NCBI RefSeq assembly: GCF_003710105.1
Contig: NZ_CP033325.1
Location: 992,001 to 1,056,000 of the forward strand
DNA length: 64,000 bases
Source: Georgenia faecalis
GTDB taxonomy: Bacteria > Actinomycetota > Actinomycetes > Actinomycetales > Actinomycetaceae
Reading direction: 5' to 3'
Below are positions 1 to 8,203 of this stretch, piece after piece (the stretch's first letter is position 1; each line of letters begins with the position of its first letter). The notes under the pieces are model-generated. The model worked only from the letters and a program-made list of their open reading frames with translations, was not told the origin of the DNA and made no database searches. The translations under genes were made by a program, and so were the position numbers.

Positions 1-105
1 GACCACGTCGCCGGGAACGAGGCGCACGATGACGAACGAGATCACGGAGATCCCGACGAGGACGGGGATCGCCGCGAGGAAGCGCAGCGCGATGGCCCTG
101 ATCAT
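1..105 (-). CDS. Dipeptide/oligopeptide ABC transporter permease, N-terminal fragment (DppB-like)
   Basis: Only the first 35 codons lie in the window. The reading frame starts MIRAIALRFLAAIPVLVGIS and continues into VISFVIVRLVPGDVV, the first membrane helix and the RLxPGD motif typical of DppB/OppB inner-membrane permeases. The ATG overlaps the stop codon of the upstream Lrp-type gene in an ATGA junction, so the two are translationally coupled and co-transcribed leftwards. The matching ATPases are on the opposite strand to the right (731-2771). Substrate cannot be told from this fragment. Confidence 0.8.
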   Translation of the reverse strand, partial: MIRAIALRFLAAIPVLVGISVISFVIVRLVPGDVV

Positions 106-596
106 GCGGCCCCTCCTGGGGTGTCGTCCGTGGGGGACCCGCTCGCCGCGTCTGCCTGCGGGGCCGGCACGAACGTGTCGAGGATGAGCTCGGACTGCAT
201 CTCGACCACGCCGTCGACGGACCCGAGCCGGCTCATGGCGAAGTCACGCAGGGCAGCGGTCGACTCGAAGTGTCCGACCGCCGTGATGTCGAACTGCCCG
301 GTGCACAGGTAGATGCGCTCGAGCTCAGGCATCGTGCGCATGGCGGCGATGACCTCGTCGATGAGGTGGGGAGCGCACCGGACGCGAAGCAGTGCGTGCG
401 ACTGCATGCCGAGGAACGACGGATCGACCTGTGCCTGGAATCGCAGTGTCCCGGACGCCACGAGGTTCTCGATGCGCCGCCGTACGGCGCCCTCGGTGAG
501 TCCCACGGCCTTGCCCAGGGAGACGTTGCTCTGCCGGGCATCCCGGGTGAGCTCCTCGATGATGCGGCGGTCCACTGCCTTCGAACGGTCCGACAC
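102..596 (-). CDS. Lrp/AsnC family transcriptional regulator
   Basis: A 164-residue protein with an N-terminal winged HTH (about residues 8-55, including RIIEELTRDAR and the recognition segment AVGLTEGAVRRRIENL) followed by an AsnC-type ligand-binding/oligomerisation domain (about 65-150). The usual family length is 140-165. I chose the GTG at 596 because GGGAGG lies just upstream; an in-frame GTG at 611 and ATG at 608 would add up to five residues but have no clear ribosome site. The gene overlaps the following permease start by ATGA and is divergent to the peptide-transporter ATPases. Lrp-family proteins usually sense amino acids, so I infer local control of this transporter cluster, possibly through the palindromes at 636-650 and 699-707. 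Confidence 0.9.
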   Translation of the reverse strand: MSDRSKAVDRRIIEELTRDARQSNVSLGKAVGLTEGAVRRRIENLVASGTLRFQAQVDPSFLGMQSHALLRVRCAPHLIDEVIAAMRTMPELERIYLCTGQFDITAVGHFESTAALRDFAMSRLGSVDGVVEMQSELILDTFVPAPQADAASGSPTDDTPGGAA

Positions 597-635
597 TCCG
601 CCTCCCATCACGTCGACGTTTTGGGGAACGCTAGA

Positions 636-650
636 CTACGACTCTCGTAT
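636..650. promoter_or_regulatory. Palindromic operator candidate in the lrp/dppD divergent region
   Basis: CTACGACTCTCGTAT contains the perfect dyad TACGA-N3-TCGTA. A near-identical copy lies at 4792-4806 (13 of 15 bases the same), and the stretch ACGAGAGTC at 699-707 is the exact inverted copy of GACTCTCGT at 640-648. The element sits between divergent starts at 596 and 731, where either the Lrp or the GntR product could bind. Assignment to a regulator is inference. Confidence 0.6.
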
Positions 651-698
651 CTGCAACACTCCCGCCATCCGAACAACGTAGATCTCACCTGCGCACTC

Positions 699-707
699 AC
701 GAGAGTC
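699..707. promoter_or_regulatory. Second inverted half of the operator motif in the dppD leader
   Basis: ACGAGAGTC is the reverse complement of GACTCTCGT at 640-648, about 50 bp upstream. It lies 23 bp before the dppD start. A regulator bound at both could loop the DNA or occlude the leader. Evidence is sequence symmetry only. Confidence 0.4.
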
Positions 708-730
708 GCACAAGGGACGGAGAATCAGCC

Positions 731-1786
731 GTGCTCCTCGACGTGAAGAACCTGCAGACCGAGTTCCACGGCAGGTCGACGGTCGTCCGCGCCGTGGACG
801 ACGTCAGCCTCGACGTGGACGAGGGGGAGACGCTCGCGCTCGTCGGCGAGTCTGGTTCTGGCAAGTCGGTGACCGCCCTGTCGATCATGGGTCTCATCAA
901 GGGACCGGCCGCTCGCGTCGTCGGTGGCGAGGTGCTCTACGAGGGGCGGGACGTCCTCCAGATGAGCGCGAAGGACGTCCGCGCGCTCCGTGGCACCGGC
1001 ATCGCCATGGTCTTCCAGGACCCGATGACGTCCCTCAACCCGGCGCTCACGGTCGGGCGGCAGCTCACCGAGTCGGTGCGTCTGCACCGTGGGCTCGACC
1101 GGCGCCAGGCTCGGCGTCGAGCGGTCGAGCTCCTTGAGCTCGTGGGGATCTCGGAGCCGGAGAGCCGGCTGCGGTCCTACCCGCACCAGTTCTCCGGCGG
1201 GATGCGTCAGCGCGTGATGATCGCCATCGCGCTCGCGTGCGACCCGAAGCTCATCGTCGCCGACGAGATCACGACCGCGCTGGACGTGACGATCCAGGCG
1301 CAGATCCTCGACCTCCTGCGACGTCTCACCCGCGAGCTCGGCACCGCCGTCATCCTCATCAGTCACGACCTCGGGATCGTCGCCGGGATGGCCGAGCGGG
1401 TCAACGTCATGTACGGCGGCCAGATCGTGGAGTCGGCCTCGACCCGTGAGCTCTTCGCCAGCCCGAAGATGCCGTACACGTGGGGGCTGCTCGCCTCGAT
1501 CCCTCGCCTGGACGAGCCGCGCTCGACAAAGCTCGTCCCCATCAAGGGCTCGCCACCAGACATGTCGAACCCACCACCCGGGTGCCGGTACCAGCCGCGC
1601 TGTCCGTTCGCCCGACCGGTCTGCGCCGAGCGCGCACCGCAGCTCGTCGAGGTCGGCGACGGGCCGGACGCCCACCTGGCGCGGTGCTGGGGGATGTCGC
1701 CCGAACCCGACGGGGGGTGGTTGCGCGGTGTCGACTGGCGCGCCGCGCAACGACTGAGCGCCGAGGAGGCGAGCACCGATGCCTGA
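731..1786 (+). CDS. Peptide ABC transporter ATP-binding protein (DppD/OppD type)
   Basis: A 351-residue nucleotide-binding subunit of an oligopeptide/dipeptide importer. Walker A is GESGSGKS (about residues 38-45), the Q-loop is VFQDPM, the signature segment FSGGMRQR, Walker [13 protein letters not shown], and the switch histidine ISHD. The C-terminal extension with [10 protein letters not shown] and a later cysteine (about 285-315) is the oligopeptide-transporter C-terminal domain. The GTG start has GGAGAA about 9 nt upstream. The reading frame overlaps the next ATPase gene by 8 bp. Together with the permease to the left and the binding proteins to the right it makes up a Dpp/Opp-type importer, although the permeases are transcribed in the other direction. 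Confidence 0.93.
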   Translation: MLLDVKNLQTEFHGRSTVVRAVDDVSLDVDEGETLALVGESGSGKSVTALSIMGLIKGPAARVVGGEVLYEGRDVLQMSAKDVRALRGTGIAMVFQDPMTSLNPALTVGRQLTESVRLHRGLDRRQARRRAVELLELVGISEPESRLRSYPHQFSGGMRQRVMIAIALACDPKLIVADEITTALDVTIQAQILDLLRRLTRELGTAVILISHDLGIVAGMAERVNVMYGGQIVESASTRELFASPKMPYTWGLLASIPRLDEPRSTKLVPIKGSPPDMSNPPPGCRYQPRCPFARPVCAERAPQLVEVGDGPDAHLARCWGMSPEPDGGWLRGVDWRAAQRLSAEEASTDA

Positions 1787-2771
1787 CGTCGTGACCAGTA
1801 CCGAGAACCTTGTCGAGGCCACCGATCTTCGCGTGGAGTTCAAAGTCGGAGGCGGGGCCGGCGCCAGGCGCCGGACGCTGACCGCGGTGGACGGCATCAG
1901 CTTCGAGATCCGCCGGGGGGAGACCCTCGGGATGGTGGGAGAGTCGGGCAGCGGCAAGTCGACGACCGGCCGCGCGCTCCTCCAGCTCGACCGGCCGGCG
2001 GGCGGCTCGGTGCGCTTCGGCGGCACCGAGCTCACCACTCTCGGCACCCGCGAGCTGCGTTCCGCCCGCAGGCGGATGCAGATGATCTTCCAGGACCCCT
2101 ACGCGTCGCTGAACCCGCGGATGACCATCGGCCAGACGATCGCCGACTCCCTGCTCGTCCACCGCGTCGGCACTGCCCGGGACCGCGGCGACCGGGTGGC
2201 GGAGATCCTCAGGACCGTCGGGCTCAACCCGGACTGGGCGCGTCGTTACCCCCACGAGTTCTCCGGTGGCCAGCGGCAGCGCACCGGGATCGCCCGCGCC
2301 CTGGCGGTCGAGCCCGACTTCGTGGTCGCTGACGAGCCGGTCTCCGCGCTGGATGTCTCCGTCCAGGCGCAGACGATCAACCTGCTCGAGTCCCTCCAGG
2401 AGAGCCTCGGGATCACCTTCCTGTTCATCGCCCACGACCTCGCCGTCGTGCGCCACCTGTCCGACCGGATCGCCGTGATGTACCTCGGCACGATCGTCGA
2501 GCTGTCCGACCGCGACGAGCTCTACCTCAATCCGGCGCACCCCTACACGCACTCGCTGCTGTCCGCGGTCCCGATCCCGGACCCGGTCGTGGAGTCGAAG
2601 CGGGAGCGCATCATCCTGCGTGGCGACATCCCTAGCCCCCTCAGGCCGCCGTCGGGCTGTCGCTTCCGCACGCGGTGCTGGAAGGCGCAGGAGCTGTGCG
2701 CCGAGGTCCCGCCCCCGCTGCTGGAGATCACACCCGGCCACACGGTGGCGTGCCACTTTCCCGAAACGTGA
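1779..2771 (+). CDS. Peptide ABC transporter ATP-binding protein (DppF/OppF type)
   Basis: A 330-residue partner ATPase of the upstream DppD-like protein. Motifs: Walker [10 protein letters not shown]-loop [13 protein letters not shown], signature FSGGQRQR, Walker [13 protein letters not shown], switch IAHD, then the oligopeptide-transporter C-terminal domain with [10 protein letters not shown] and a final conserved Cys. The ATG overlaps the 3' end of dppD by 8 bp. After the stop there is an inverted repeat CCATGG-N5-CCATGG (2777-2793), and the next promoter region follows. Which peptide or amino-acid conjugate is carried cannot be read from the ATPases. Confidence 0.93.
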   Translation: MPDVVTSTENLVEATDLRVEFKVGGGAGARRRTLTAVDGISFEIRRGETLGMVGESGSGKSTTGRALLQLDRPAGGSVRFGGTELTTLGTRELRSARRRMQMIFQDPYASLNPRMTIGQTIADSLLVHRVGTARDRGDRVAEILRTVGLNPDWARRYPHEFSGGQRQRTGIARALAVEPDFVVADEPVSALDVSVQAQTINLLESLQESLGITFLFIAHDLAVVRHLSDRIAVMYLGTIVELSDRDELYLNPAHPYTHSLLSAVPIPDPVVESKRERIILRGDIPSPLRPPSGCRFRTRCWKAQELCAEVPPPLLEITPGHTVACHFPET

Positions 2772-2806
2772 GACGCCCATGGTCCGGCCATGGTGGTCGC
2801 CCTAGT

Positions 2807-2824
2807 GTGTCGGTGAACCAACAC
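2807..2824. promoter_or_regulatory. GntR-type operator candidate
   Basis: An 18-bp interrupted palindrome of the form GTGTnGGTnnACCnACAC, 72 bp before the GntR start. GntR-family operators commonly have GT...AC ends in a palindrome of this size, so autoregulation by the downstream GntR protein is a reasonable guess. A possible -10 (TAGTGT at 2803-2808) overlaps the left half. Confidence 0.45.
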
Positions 2825-2857
2825 GCCAGCACACCGTCCGCTCAGCGAGGAGGCCCC

Positions 2858-2899
2858 ATGGACCACCACGGGAGCCAGCACGCGCGGGGCGACGCGTGA
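2858..2899 (+). CDS. 13-codon upstream ORF coupled to the GntR gene
   Basis: ATG at 2858 is preceded by a strong AGGAGG and encodes MDHHGSQHARGDA, then TGA. The stop overlaps the GTG start of the GntR gene in a GTGA junction. The GntR GTG itself has only a weak purine run upstream, so its translation probably depends on ribosomes finishing this small ORF. The peptide has three histidines in 13 residues and resembles nothing I know. It could be a regulatory leader peptide or simply a coupling device; expression is unproven. Confidence 0.5.
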   Translation: MDHHGSQHARGDA

Positions 2900-3960
2900 G
2901 CGCCTCGCCCGCGGGGCCTGCCGAGCCGACCGCCGTGGCCATGCCTGCGGCGAGCCTGCCTCTACGGATCATCGCGAACGATGCGACGCCGCTCTACCTG
3001 CAGATCGTGCTCCAGCTCAAACAGCTGATCCTCACCGGTGAGCTGCCCGACGGGGTCCAGCTTCCTGCGGTCCGGGTGCTCGCCGGCCACCTGGGGGTCA
3101 ATCCCGGAACCGTGATGCAGGCCTACCGCGAGCTTGCGCACGCCGGCCTGACCGCCTCCCTCCGGGGCCGCGGGTCTGTCGTGCGCACTCTGAGCGGCCG
3201 GTCCGGTGACGTCCTCACCCGGGAGCGGATGCTCGACGCCGCCGTCGCCTCCCTCACGCTGCGCGCCCGCGCGCTGGGCTTCGACGCGGCACAGACGCAG
3301 CAGCGCGTTGCGGCAGCTCTCCTGAGCGCGCGCGAACCGGTGCCCGTGGTCTTCCTCGGGGTGAACGCAGCCCATGCGCGCAGCTACGCGGCGGACCTCG
3401 ACGAGCGCTTCTCCGGGGCGGACGTCACCTTCGTCCCGCACTCGATGGCGGACATCCTCGCGCGGGACCCGGCCCTGCGCGCCCGGCTGGACACCGCGTA
3501 CACCGTCCTGGCCTTCGCCTCGCGCGTACCGGAGGTTGAGCGTGCGCTCGACGACTGGGGCGTCGCGGCCGAGATCATCGGGGTGCGAGCCGAGATCACC
3601 GAGCGCAGTCGCCGCGCGCTCGCCCGGGTCGGGCCGGACCTGCCCTACACGCTCGTCACCGAGAAGCGCGCGGTGACGACCATCCTCGCGATGCTCAGGG
3701 TCGAGCCCGTGGAGGTGGTGGCCTGGGAGGAGGGGACGCCCCCCGACGACGCGCGCCTCCTGGAGGTCGCGCGCGGGAGCCACGCCATCGTCTACTCCTT
3801 CGGCGTCCGCGACGAGGTACTGGCACTGCCGGTGTCGCCGGAGCGGTTGCTGGCGCTCGAGTTCGAGCTCACCGAATCGACGGTGCGCGAGCTCGACAAA
3901 CGGTGGGGCCATCGCACGACGACGGCATTGGGAAGGGTGGACGGTGGCAACACTCAGTGA
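2896..3960 (+). CDS. GntR family transcriptional regulator with a large C-terminal domain
   Basis: A 354-residue protein. Residues about 30-100 form a GntR winged HTH of the YtrA/YhcF kind: TPLYLQIVLQLKQLILTGEL, then LPAVRVLAGHLGVNPGTVMQ and GRGSVVR. The remaining 230 residues are much longer than YtrA tails and look alpha/beta (VPVVFLGVNAAHARS, YTVLAFASRVPEVERAL, SHAIVYSFGVRDEVLAL), probably a periplasmic-binding-like or Rossmann-like sensor; I could not assign a family. The GTG overlaps the stop of the 13-codon upstream ORF. It overlaps the following TPR gene by 17 bp, so regulator and TPR protein are made together. Likely local regulator of the 3944-11718 genes. Confidence 0.85.
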   Translation: MSASPAGPAEPTAVAMPAASLPLRIIANDATPLYLQIVLQLKQLILTGELPDGVQLPAVRVLAGHLGVNPGTVMQAYRELAHAGLTASLRGRGSVVRTLSGRSGDVLTRERMLDAAVASLTLRARALGFDAAQTQQRVAAALLSAREPVPVVFLGVNAAHARSYAADLDERFSGADVTFVPHSMADILARDPALRARLDTAYTVLAFASRVPEVERALDDWGVAAEIIGVRAEITERSRRALARVGPDLPYTLVTEKRAVTTILAMLRVEPVEVVAWEEGTPPDDARLLEVARGSHAIVYSFGVRDEVLALPVSPERLLALEFELTESTVRELDKRWGHRTTTALGRVDGGNTQ

Positions 3961-4825
3961 CGTCGACCGCTACATTCTGGCGGCCCGGCTCAAAGGCTAT
4001 CTAGCGAATAATCAGGATGCCTTGGCTATCCTTTCCGAAGGATTGCACGACCATCCCGACGACGTCCGTCTGCTGCAATTGAGGGGAATTAAACGACTCA
4101 TTGCGCGCGACCTGCCGGGCGCCCTGAGCGACCTCACGCGCGCCGCCGACGGGCTGGGCGGTCTGCCTGATTCCCGCGAGTTCTACCGAAGCGCGGTCGA
4201 GCAGGACGTCGTCAACCTCGTCCTCGGTCGTGGGGAGCGTGTGCGTGACCAGCGCACACCGGTCGACGAGCTGCCCGACGCCGCGCACGCGGCTCGAGGG
4301 ACGCTCCACGCGACGACGTGGCACCACCTCGGGCTGGCCCGCTACCTCACCGGCGACTTTGCCGGTGCGGCTGAGGCTTTCAGCCGTGCGCGGCGGGCGG
4401 CCGTGGACGACCACCAGATCGTCACCGCGCTGGACTGGGAGTACATGTCCCTGCGGCGAGCCGGGCGTGACGAGGAGGCGGCGGCGGTGCTGCCCGCCCT
4501 GGATGACATCGCCTACGACCCCGAGCTGCTCGACTCGCCGTCGGTGCCCAACACGCTGCGGGGCTGGTACGTGCAACGGCTGCGGATGTACCGCGGGGAG
4601 CTGAGGCCGCAGGACCTGCTCAAGAACGACGTCAACGACCCGCTCGCCATCGCCACGCTCGGTCACGGCGTGGGCACCTGGTACCTGTACAACGGTCACC
4701 CGGCGGCAGCCAAACGTGCATTCCTGCGCGTCCTGGAACTCGGCGACCCCACGTCCGTGGGGCATCTCGCTGCTGGCCGCGAGTCAATTGTCTACGATTC
4801 TCGTAGTTTCTCGTCGAACCCGTAA
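3944..4825 (+). CDS. TPR-like repeat protein, first of two paralogues
   Basis: A 293-residue soluble helical protein without a signal peptide. It starts with GTG inside the end of the GntR gene, with GGAAGGG as ribosome site. Repeated helical pairs resemble tetratricopeptide repeats (AILSEGLHDHPDDVRLLQLRG; ARYLTGDFAGAAEAFSRAR; WYLYNGHPAAAKRAFLRVLE). The protein at 8204-9064 is clearly homologous along its whole length, sharing the DRYILAARLKGYL-type start, the LDWEYMSLRRxGRDEEAA segment and the WYLYNG repeat near the end. TPR proteins are scaffolds, so I infer a partner role in this cluster. Its 3' end contains the second operator-like palindrome (4792-4806). Exact function unknown. Confidence 0.8.
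   Translation: MATLSDVDRYILAARLKGYLANNQDALAILSEGLHDHPDDVRLLQLRGIKRLIARDLPGALSDLTRAADGLGGLPDSREFYRSAVEQDVVNLVLGRGERVRDQRTPVDELPDAAHAARGTLHATTWHHLGLARYLTGDFAGAAEAFSRARRAAVDDHQIVTALDWEYMSLRRAGRDEEAAAVLPALDDIAYDPELLDSPSVPNTLRGWYVQRLRMYRGELRPQDLLKNDVNDPLAIATLGHGVGTWYLYNGHPAAAKRAFLRVLELGDPTSVGHLAAGRESIVYDSRSFSSNP
4792..4806. promoter_or_regulatory. Second copy of the cluster operator palindrome
   Basis: CTACGATTCTCGTAG is a perfect palindrome (CTACGA-N3-TCGTAG) and matches the site at 636-650 in 13 of 15 bases. It overlaps the end of the TPR gene and lies about 180 bp before the lipoprotein gene, in a locally AT-richer stretch (4790-4880) that probably holds the promoter of the binding-protein genes. 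I could not pick a convincing -35/-10 pair there. Confidence 0.55.
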
Positions 4826-4988
4826 CGGTCCAATAACTTCTATGTACCGCCGGCCGGTCGGGCCGTAGCATTAACATACCGAACGGCGTCCTCATTGAAC
4901 GTGCGATCGTGCATTGGTGCACGCCTGCCGCCCTCAGCGAGCCTCCGAAGGTGTTTCTCCGGCGTTCAACCCGAGAATGGAGTGTGAC

Positions 4989-6620
4989 ATGAGACGAAGC
5001 CGCATATCTCGAGGCCTGGTGGGCACCGGCCTGGTGGCGATCGCGCTGTCGGCGTGCTCGAGCGGGGGAGCCCCGCCGTCGGGAGACCCCACCACGTCCG
5101 CCGGGGGTGACCCGACGGCACCGCCGGCCATCACCGACGTCCATCTGCAGGACCCCGACATCGACGACCACGAGCCGCAGTACGGCGGGACCCTGCGGTT
5201 CCTGGCGCGGCTGGACGCCGACCAGATCGACCCTCACGTCGCGACCGACACCACGGGCATCATCTCGGGCGCCCTGGTCTACGAGGGTCTCGTCGAGAAC
5301 GTCCGCGGTGAGATCGAGCCGCTCCTCGCCGAGTCGTGGGAGATCTCCGAGGACCAGCTCACGTACACCTTCGACCTGCGTGAGGACGTCGTCTTCCACA
5401 GCGGCCGACCGATGGCGGCCGAGGATGTCATCTACTCCCTCGAGCGGGTCATGGACCCCGCCACGTTGGCGCCGAACGCCTCGAGCTACTCGGCGATCGA
5501 GTCCCTCGAGGCACCGGACCCGTCCACCCTGGTCATCAACCTCTCGCGGCCGCACTCGCCGATGCTCTTCCTGCTCAGTGCGCTCTCCTCCTCGGTGGTG
5601 GACCGGGAGGTCGTGGAGAGCACGGGTCTCGACACGCCGCCCGGAGGCGGCACCGGCCCGTTCGTCTTCGCCGAGCACAACGTGGGCCGGAACCTTCGGC
5701 TCACGGCCAACGAGAACTACTGGCACCCCGAGCTTCCCTACCTCGAGGGCATCGACTTCACCTTCAACCCCGACGACAACGCGCGTGCGGCGGCCATCCG
5801 CAGCAACAGCGTCGACCTCCTCTTCCGTCCGGCGCCGGAGTTCATCGACAGCCTCAAGGAGGACGAGAACCTCAAGTGGTACGGAGGCTCCGGCTCCCTG
5901 TCGCTCCACCTGCTGCTCAACACCGCCCGGGAGCCCTTCGACGACGAGCGCGTGCGGCAGGCGATCTTCCTCGCGCTCGATCGGCAGGAGCTGCTCGACG
6001 TCGCCAACCAGGGGCAGGGCATCCCGCTCAACGGTGGGTACCTGCCGCCCGACCGCATGGGCGGGCTCCAGGAGGCCGTCTACGGCGAGCCGGACCTCGA
6101 GCGTGCACGCGAGCTGCTCGCCGAGGCGGGTTACGAGGACGGCTTCGAGGCCGAGCTCACCGTGATCGGAACCTCGGCCTTCCAGGTCCGGCAGGCAGAG
6201 GTCGAGCAGGCGCAGCTGGCCCAGATCGGCATCGAGATCACGATCAATCCGGTCGACGCGGCGGTGTCCCGCGAGATCACCGGGTCGGGTGACTTCGACA
6301 TGTACCAGAGCGGCTTCGGGCTGCGCGCCGACCCCGACGAGCGGTTCTCCGCCGCGTTCACCACGGACGGCGGCCTCAACTACGCCAACTGGAGCGACGA
6401 GGAGTTCGACGCCCTCATCGAGGAGGCCCGTGCCTCGGCCTCGCAGGAGGAACGCGCCGAGCTCTACCAGCAGGCGGACCGCATCCTCGCCGAGCGGGGC
6501 CCAGCGGCGTTCACCATCCTCACCGCCGACTACGACGTCGTCTGGGAGAACGTCATGGGCTATCGGGGGGACTCCACGCCGAGCTTCTCGATCTACAAGC
6601 ACCTCTGGCTGGCCCAGTAG
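4989..6620 (+). CDS. Peptide ABC transporter substrate-binding lipoprotein (SBP family 5)
   Basis: A 543-residue extracellular lipoprotein. I start at ATG 4989, preceded by GAGAATGGAG; earlier in-frame starts would bury the signal peptide. The signal is MRRSRISRGLVGTGLVAIAL followed by the lipobox LSAC, so the mature protein starts at that cysteine and is anchored to the outer face of the membrane. Family-5 hallmarks include GGTLRFLARLDADQIDPH, GALVYEGLV, LTYTFDLREDVVFHSGRPM with AEDV, and GTGPF. It would deliver ligand to the split Dpp-type permease and ATPases of this cluster. A strong 16-bp hairpin directly follows the stop. Confidence 0.93.
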   Translation: MRRSRISRGLVGTGLVAIALSACSSGGAPPSGDPTTSAGGDPTAPPAITDVHLQDPDIDDHEPQYGGTLRFLARLDADQIDPHVATDTTGIISGALVYEGLVENVRGEIEPLLAESWEISEDQLTYTFDLREDVVFHSGRPMAAEDVIYSLERVMDPATLAPNASSYSAIESLEAPDPSTLVINLSRPHSPMLFLLSALSSSVVDREVVESTGLDTPPGGGTGPFVFAEHNVGRNLRLTANENYWHPELPYLEGIDFTFNPDDNARAAAIRSNSVDLLFRPAPEFIDSLKEDENLKWYGGSGSLSLHLLLNTAREPFDDERVRQAIFLALDRQELLDVANQGQGIPLNGGYLPPDRMGGLQEAVYGEPDLERARELLAEAGYEDGFEAELTVIGTSAFQVRQAEVEQAQLAQIGIEITINPVDAAVSREITGSGDFDMYQSGFGLRADPDERFSAAFTTDGGLNYANWSDEEFDALIEEARASASQEERAELYQQADRILAERGPAAFTILTADYDVVWENVMGYRGDSTPSFSIYKHLWLAQ

Positions 6621-6625
6621 CGCTC

Positions 6626-6660
6626 CGCGTGCGGGTGCCGGCCACCGGCACCCGCACGCG
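6626..6660 (+). terminator. 16-bp perfect hairpin after the lipoprotein gene
   Basis: Left arm 6626-6641, loop CCA 6642-6644, right arm 6645-6660, all 16 pairs perfect and GC-rich. There is no U-run after it, and the next gene starts 22 nt downstream, so it is more likely a partial terminator or mRNA-stabilising stem that raises the amount of binding-protein message over the distal genes than a full stop. Confidence 0.65.
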
Positions 6661-6681
6661 GCCCACCACGGAAGGACAGCG

Positions 6682-8172
6682 ATGCTCACCCACGCGCGCC
6701 CGGACCTGCTCCGTTACGGCGCCACCCTCCCCGTGGACACCGTCGACCCCCTGTGCGGGCTGTGGGGCGAGGCGAGCTCCCTCGTCTTCTCCCGACCGTT
6801 CGCCGTCGACGAGCACGGCGCGCTGCGAGCCGATCTTGTGGGCGAGCACGCCACTGACGGCCTGCGGCACTGGCTCCGCCCCCGGCCCGGGGTGCTCTGG
6901 CACGACGGTGAGCCGCTGACGGTGGACGACCTGGCGCTCTCGCTCCGCCTGGTCACCGACCCGCAGTACCGTGGCGCGTTCAAGCAGCACATCGGTGGCG
7001 TGGTCGACGTCCAGGTCGACGGCGACGCGGTCGTCGTGGAGCTGGAGCGGCCCCAGCCCGGCCTGCTTCACGCACTCGCCAAGACGTGCGTCGTCCCCGC
7101 CCACCGCTTCACGCCGGAGCGGCTCGCCGCTGGCGACCTCGACCGTGAACCGGTCGGCACGGGTCCGTACCGGCTCGTGGTGCGCAGCTCCCGGGTATGT
7201 CGGCTCAGCCGCCACGAGGCGTTCCACGGGGGACCCGGTGCCATCGCGGAGATCGACATGATCGAGGTGGCCGATGACGAGGAACGGGCGGGGGCGCTCG
7301 TGTCCGGCGAGCTCGACCTCGCCCAGATCAAGGCGCAGCACGTGGCGTGGGTGTCCGGCACGCCCGGCCTGCGCGTGCATCCGATCCAGACCCGGGTGTG
7401 GCGAGCCCTCACCTTCAACCTCTCGCACCCGCTCCTGCGCGACCCGGCCGTCCGCCGCGGGCTGTCCCAGCTCATCGACCGCGAGGAGATCGTCGCGCGC
7501 GCCCTCGGCGGCCACGGCCGCCCGCAGTTCTACCCGGCGCCGCCGAGCTCGTGGGCGAGCCCGCCCGCACCGCCGGTGACCGGCCGGGACGTCGGGTTCG
7601 CGACGCTCCGCTCGGCGGGGTGCGAGCGGAACGTCGAGGGCGTGTGGAGCCGGGACGGGGCCGAGCTCGCCCTGACCCTCGCCTACCTGCGCACCGAGAC
7701 CTTCCGCGCCGTCGCCAGCGAGGTGATCGCCGAGCAGCTCACGCGCTGCGGTGTTCCCGTGTCCCTCGTGCCGATCACGTGGGAGCAGTACCGCGCGATG
7801 GACTCCACCGGACTTCGTGGATCGGAGTTCGACGGCATCGTCGTCGGGTGGAGCGGCGGGGTGGATCCCTACGAGAACCTCGCCGTCCGGTACTCCTCGA
7901 CCGGCGCCTACAACCGCGACGGCTACCACGACGACGAGGTCGACGCGCTGCTCGACCAGGCGGTGGCGAGCGCGGACCGGAAGCACGCCACGGCGCTCTA
8001 CCACCGCGTCCTCGAGATCACCCACCGCGACTCGATCATGGCGCCGCTGGTCAACCCCGAGTACCTCTTCGCCGCTCGTGACGACCTCACCGGCTTCGAG
8101 GACTTCGAGGTCGACAGCTTCTACGAGTTCCCCCAGTACGCCCACCGAATCCGGCACACCGCCCCGCGGTGA
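6682..8172 (+). CDS. SBP family 5-like protein without signal peptide
   Basis: A 496-residue protein with the fold signature of dipeptide-binding proteins (GVLWHDGEPLTVDDLALSLR, GTGPYRLV, ALTFNLSHPLLRDPAVRRGL, GWSGGVDPYENL). It begins MLTHARPDLLRYGATLPVDT, which is already the mature-domain start, and has no hydrophobic leader; the upstream sequence in the same frame belongs to the preceding gene and the hairpin. GGAAGGACAG precedes the ATG. If the start is right the protein is cytoplasmic, unlike normal binding proteins, and may act as an intracellular ligand sensor or carrier, as binding-protein domains do in SgrR-type regulators. No HTH is visible here. Confidence 0.8.
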   Translation: MLTHARPDLLRYGATLPVDTVDPLCGLWGEASSLVFSRPFAVDEHGALRADLVGEHATDGLRHWLRPRPGVLWHDGEPLTVDDLALSLRLVTDPQYRGAFKQHIGGVVDVQVDGDAVVVELERPQPGLLHALAKTCVVPAHRFTPERLAAGDLDREPVGTGPYRLVVRSSRVCRLSRHEAFHGGPGAIAEIDMIEVADDEERAGALVSGELDLAQIKAQHVAWVSGTPGLRVHPIQTRVWRALTFNLSHPLLRDPAVRRGLSQLIDREEIVARALGGHGRPQFYPAPPSSWASPPAPPVTGRDVGFATLRSAGCERNVEGVWSRDGAELALTLAYLRTETFRAVASEVIAEQLTRCGVPVSLVPITWEQYRAMDSTGLRGSEFDGIVVGWSGGVDPYENLAVRYSSTGAYNRDGYHDDEVDALLDQAVASADRKHATALYHRVLEITHRDSIMAPLVNPEYLFAARDDLTGFEDFEVDSFYEFPQYAHRIRHTAPR

Positions 8173-8203
8173 GCAGACAGACCCGGCAGAAAGGCCATCT
8201 CCC

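Noticed and set aside
725..2047. A 440-codon open frame on the minus strand opposite the peptide ATPases
   Set aside because: Mirror-image frame caused by GC-rich third positions; composition is Arg/Asp/Val-rich and the plus-strand genes have full ABC motifs.
4632..6689. A 685-codon open frame on the minus strand opposite the TPR and lipoprotein genes
   Set aside because: Low-complexity Arg/Glu/Val composition without motifs; the plus-strand lipoprotein is unambiguous.
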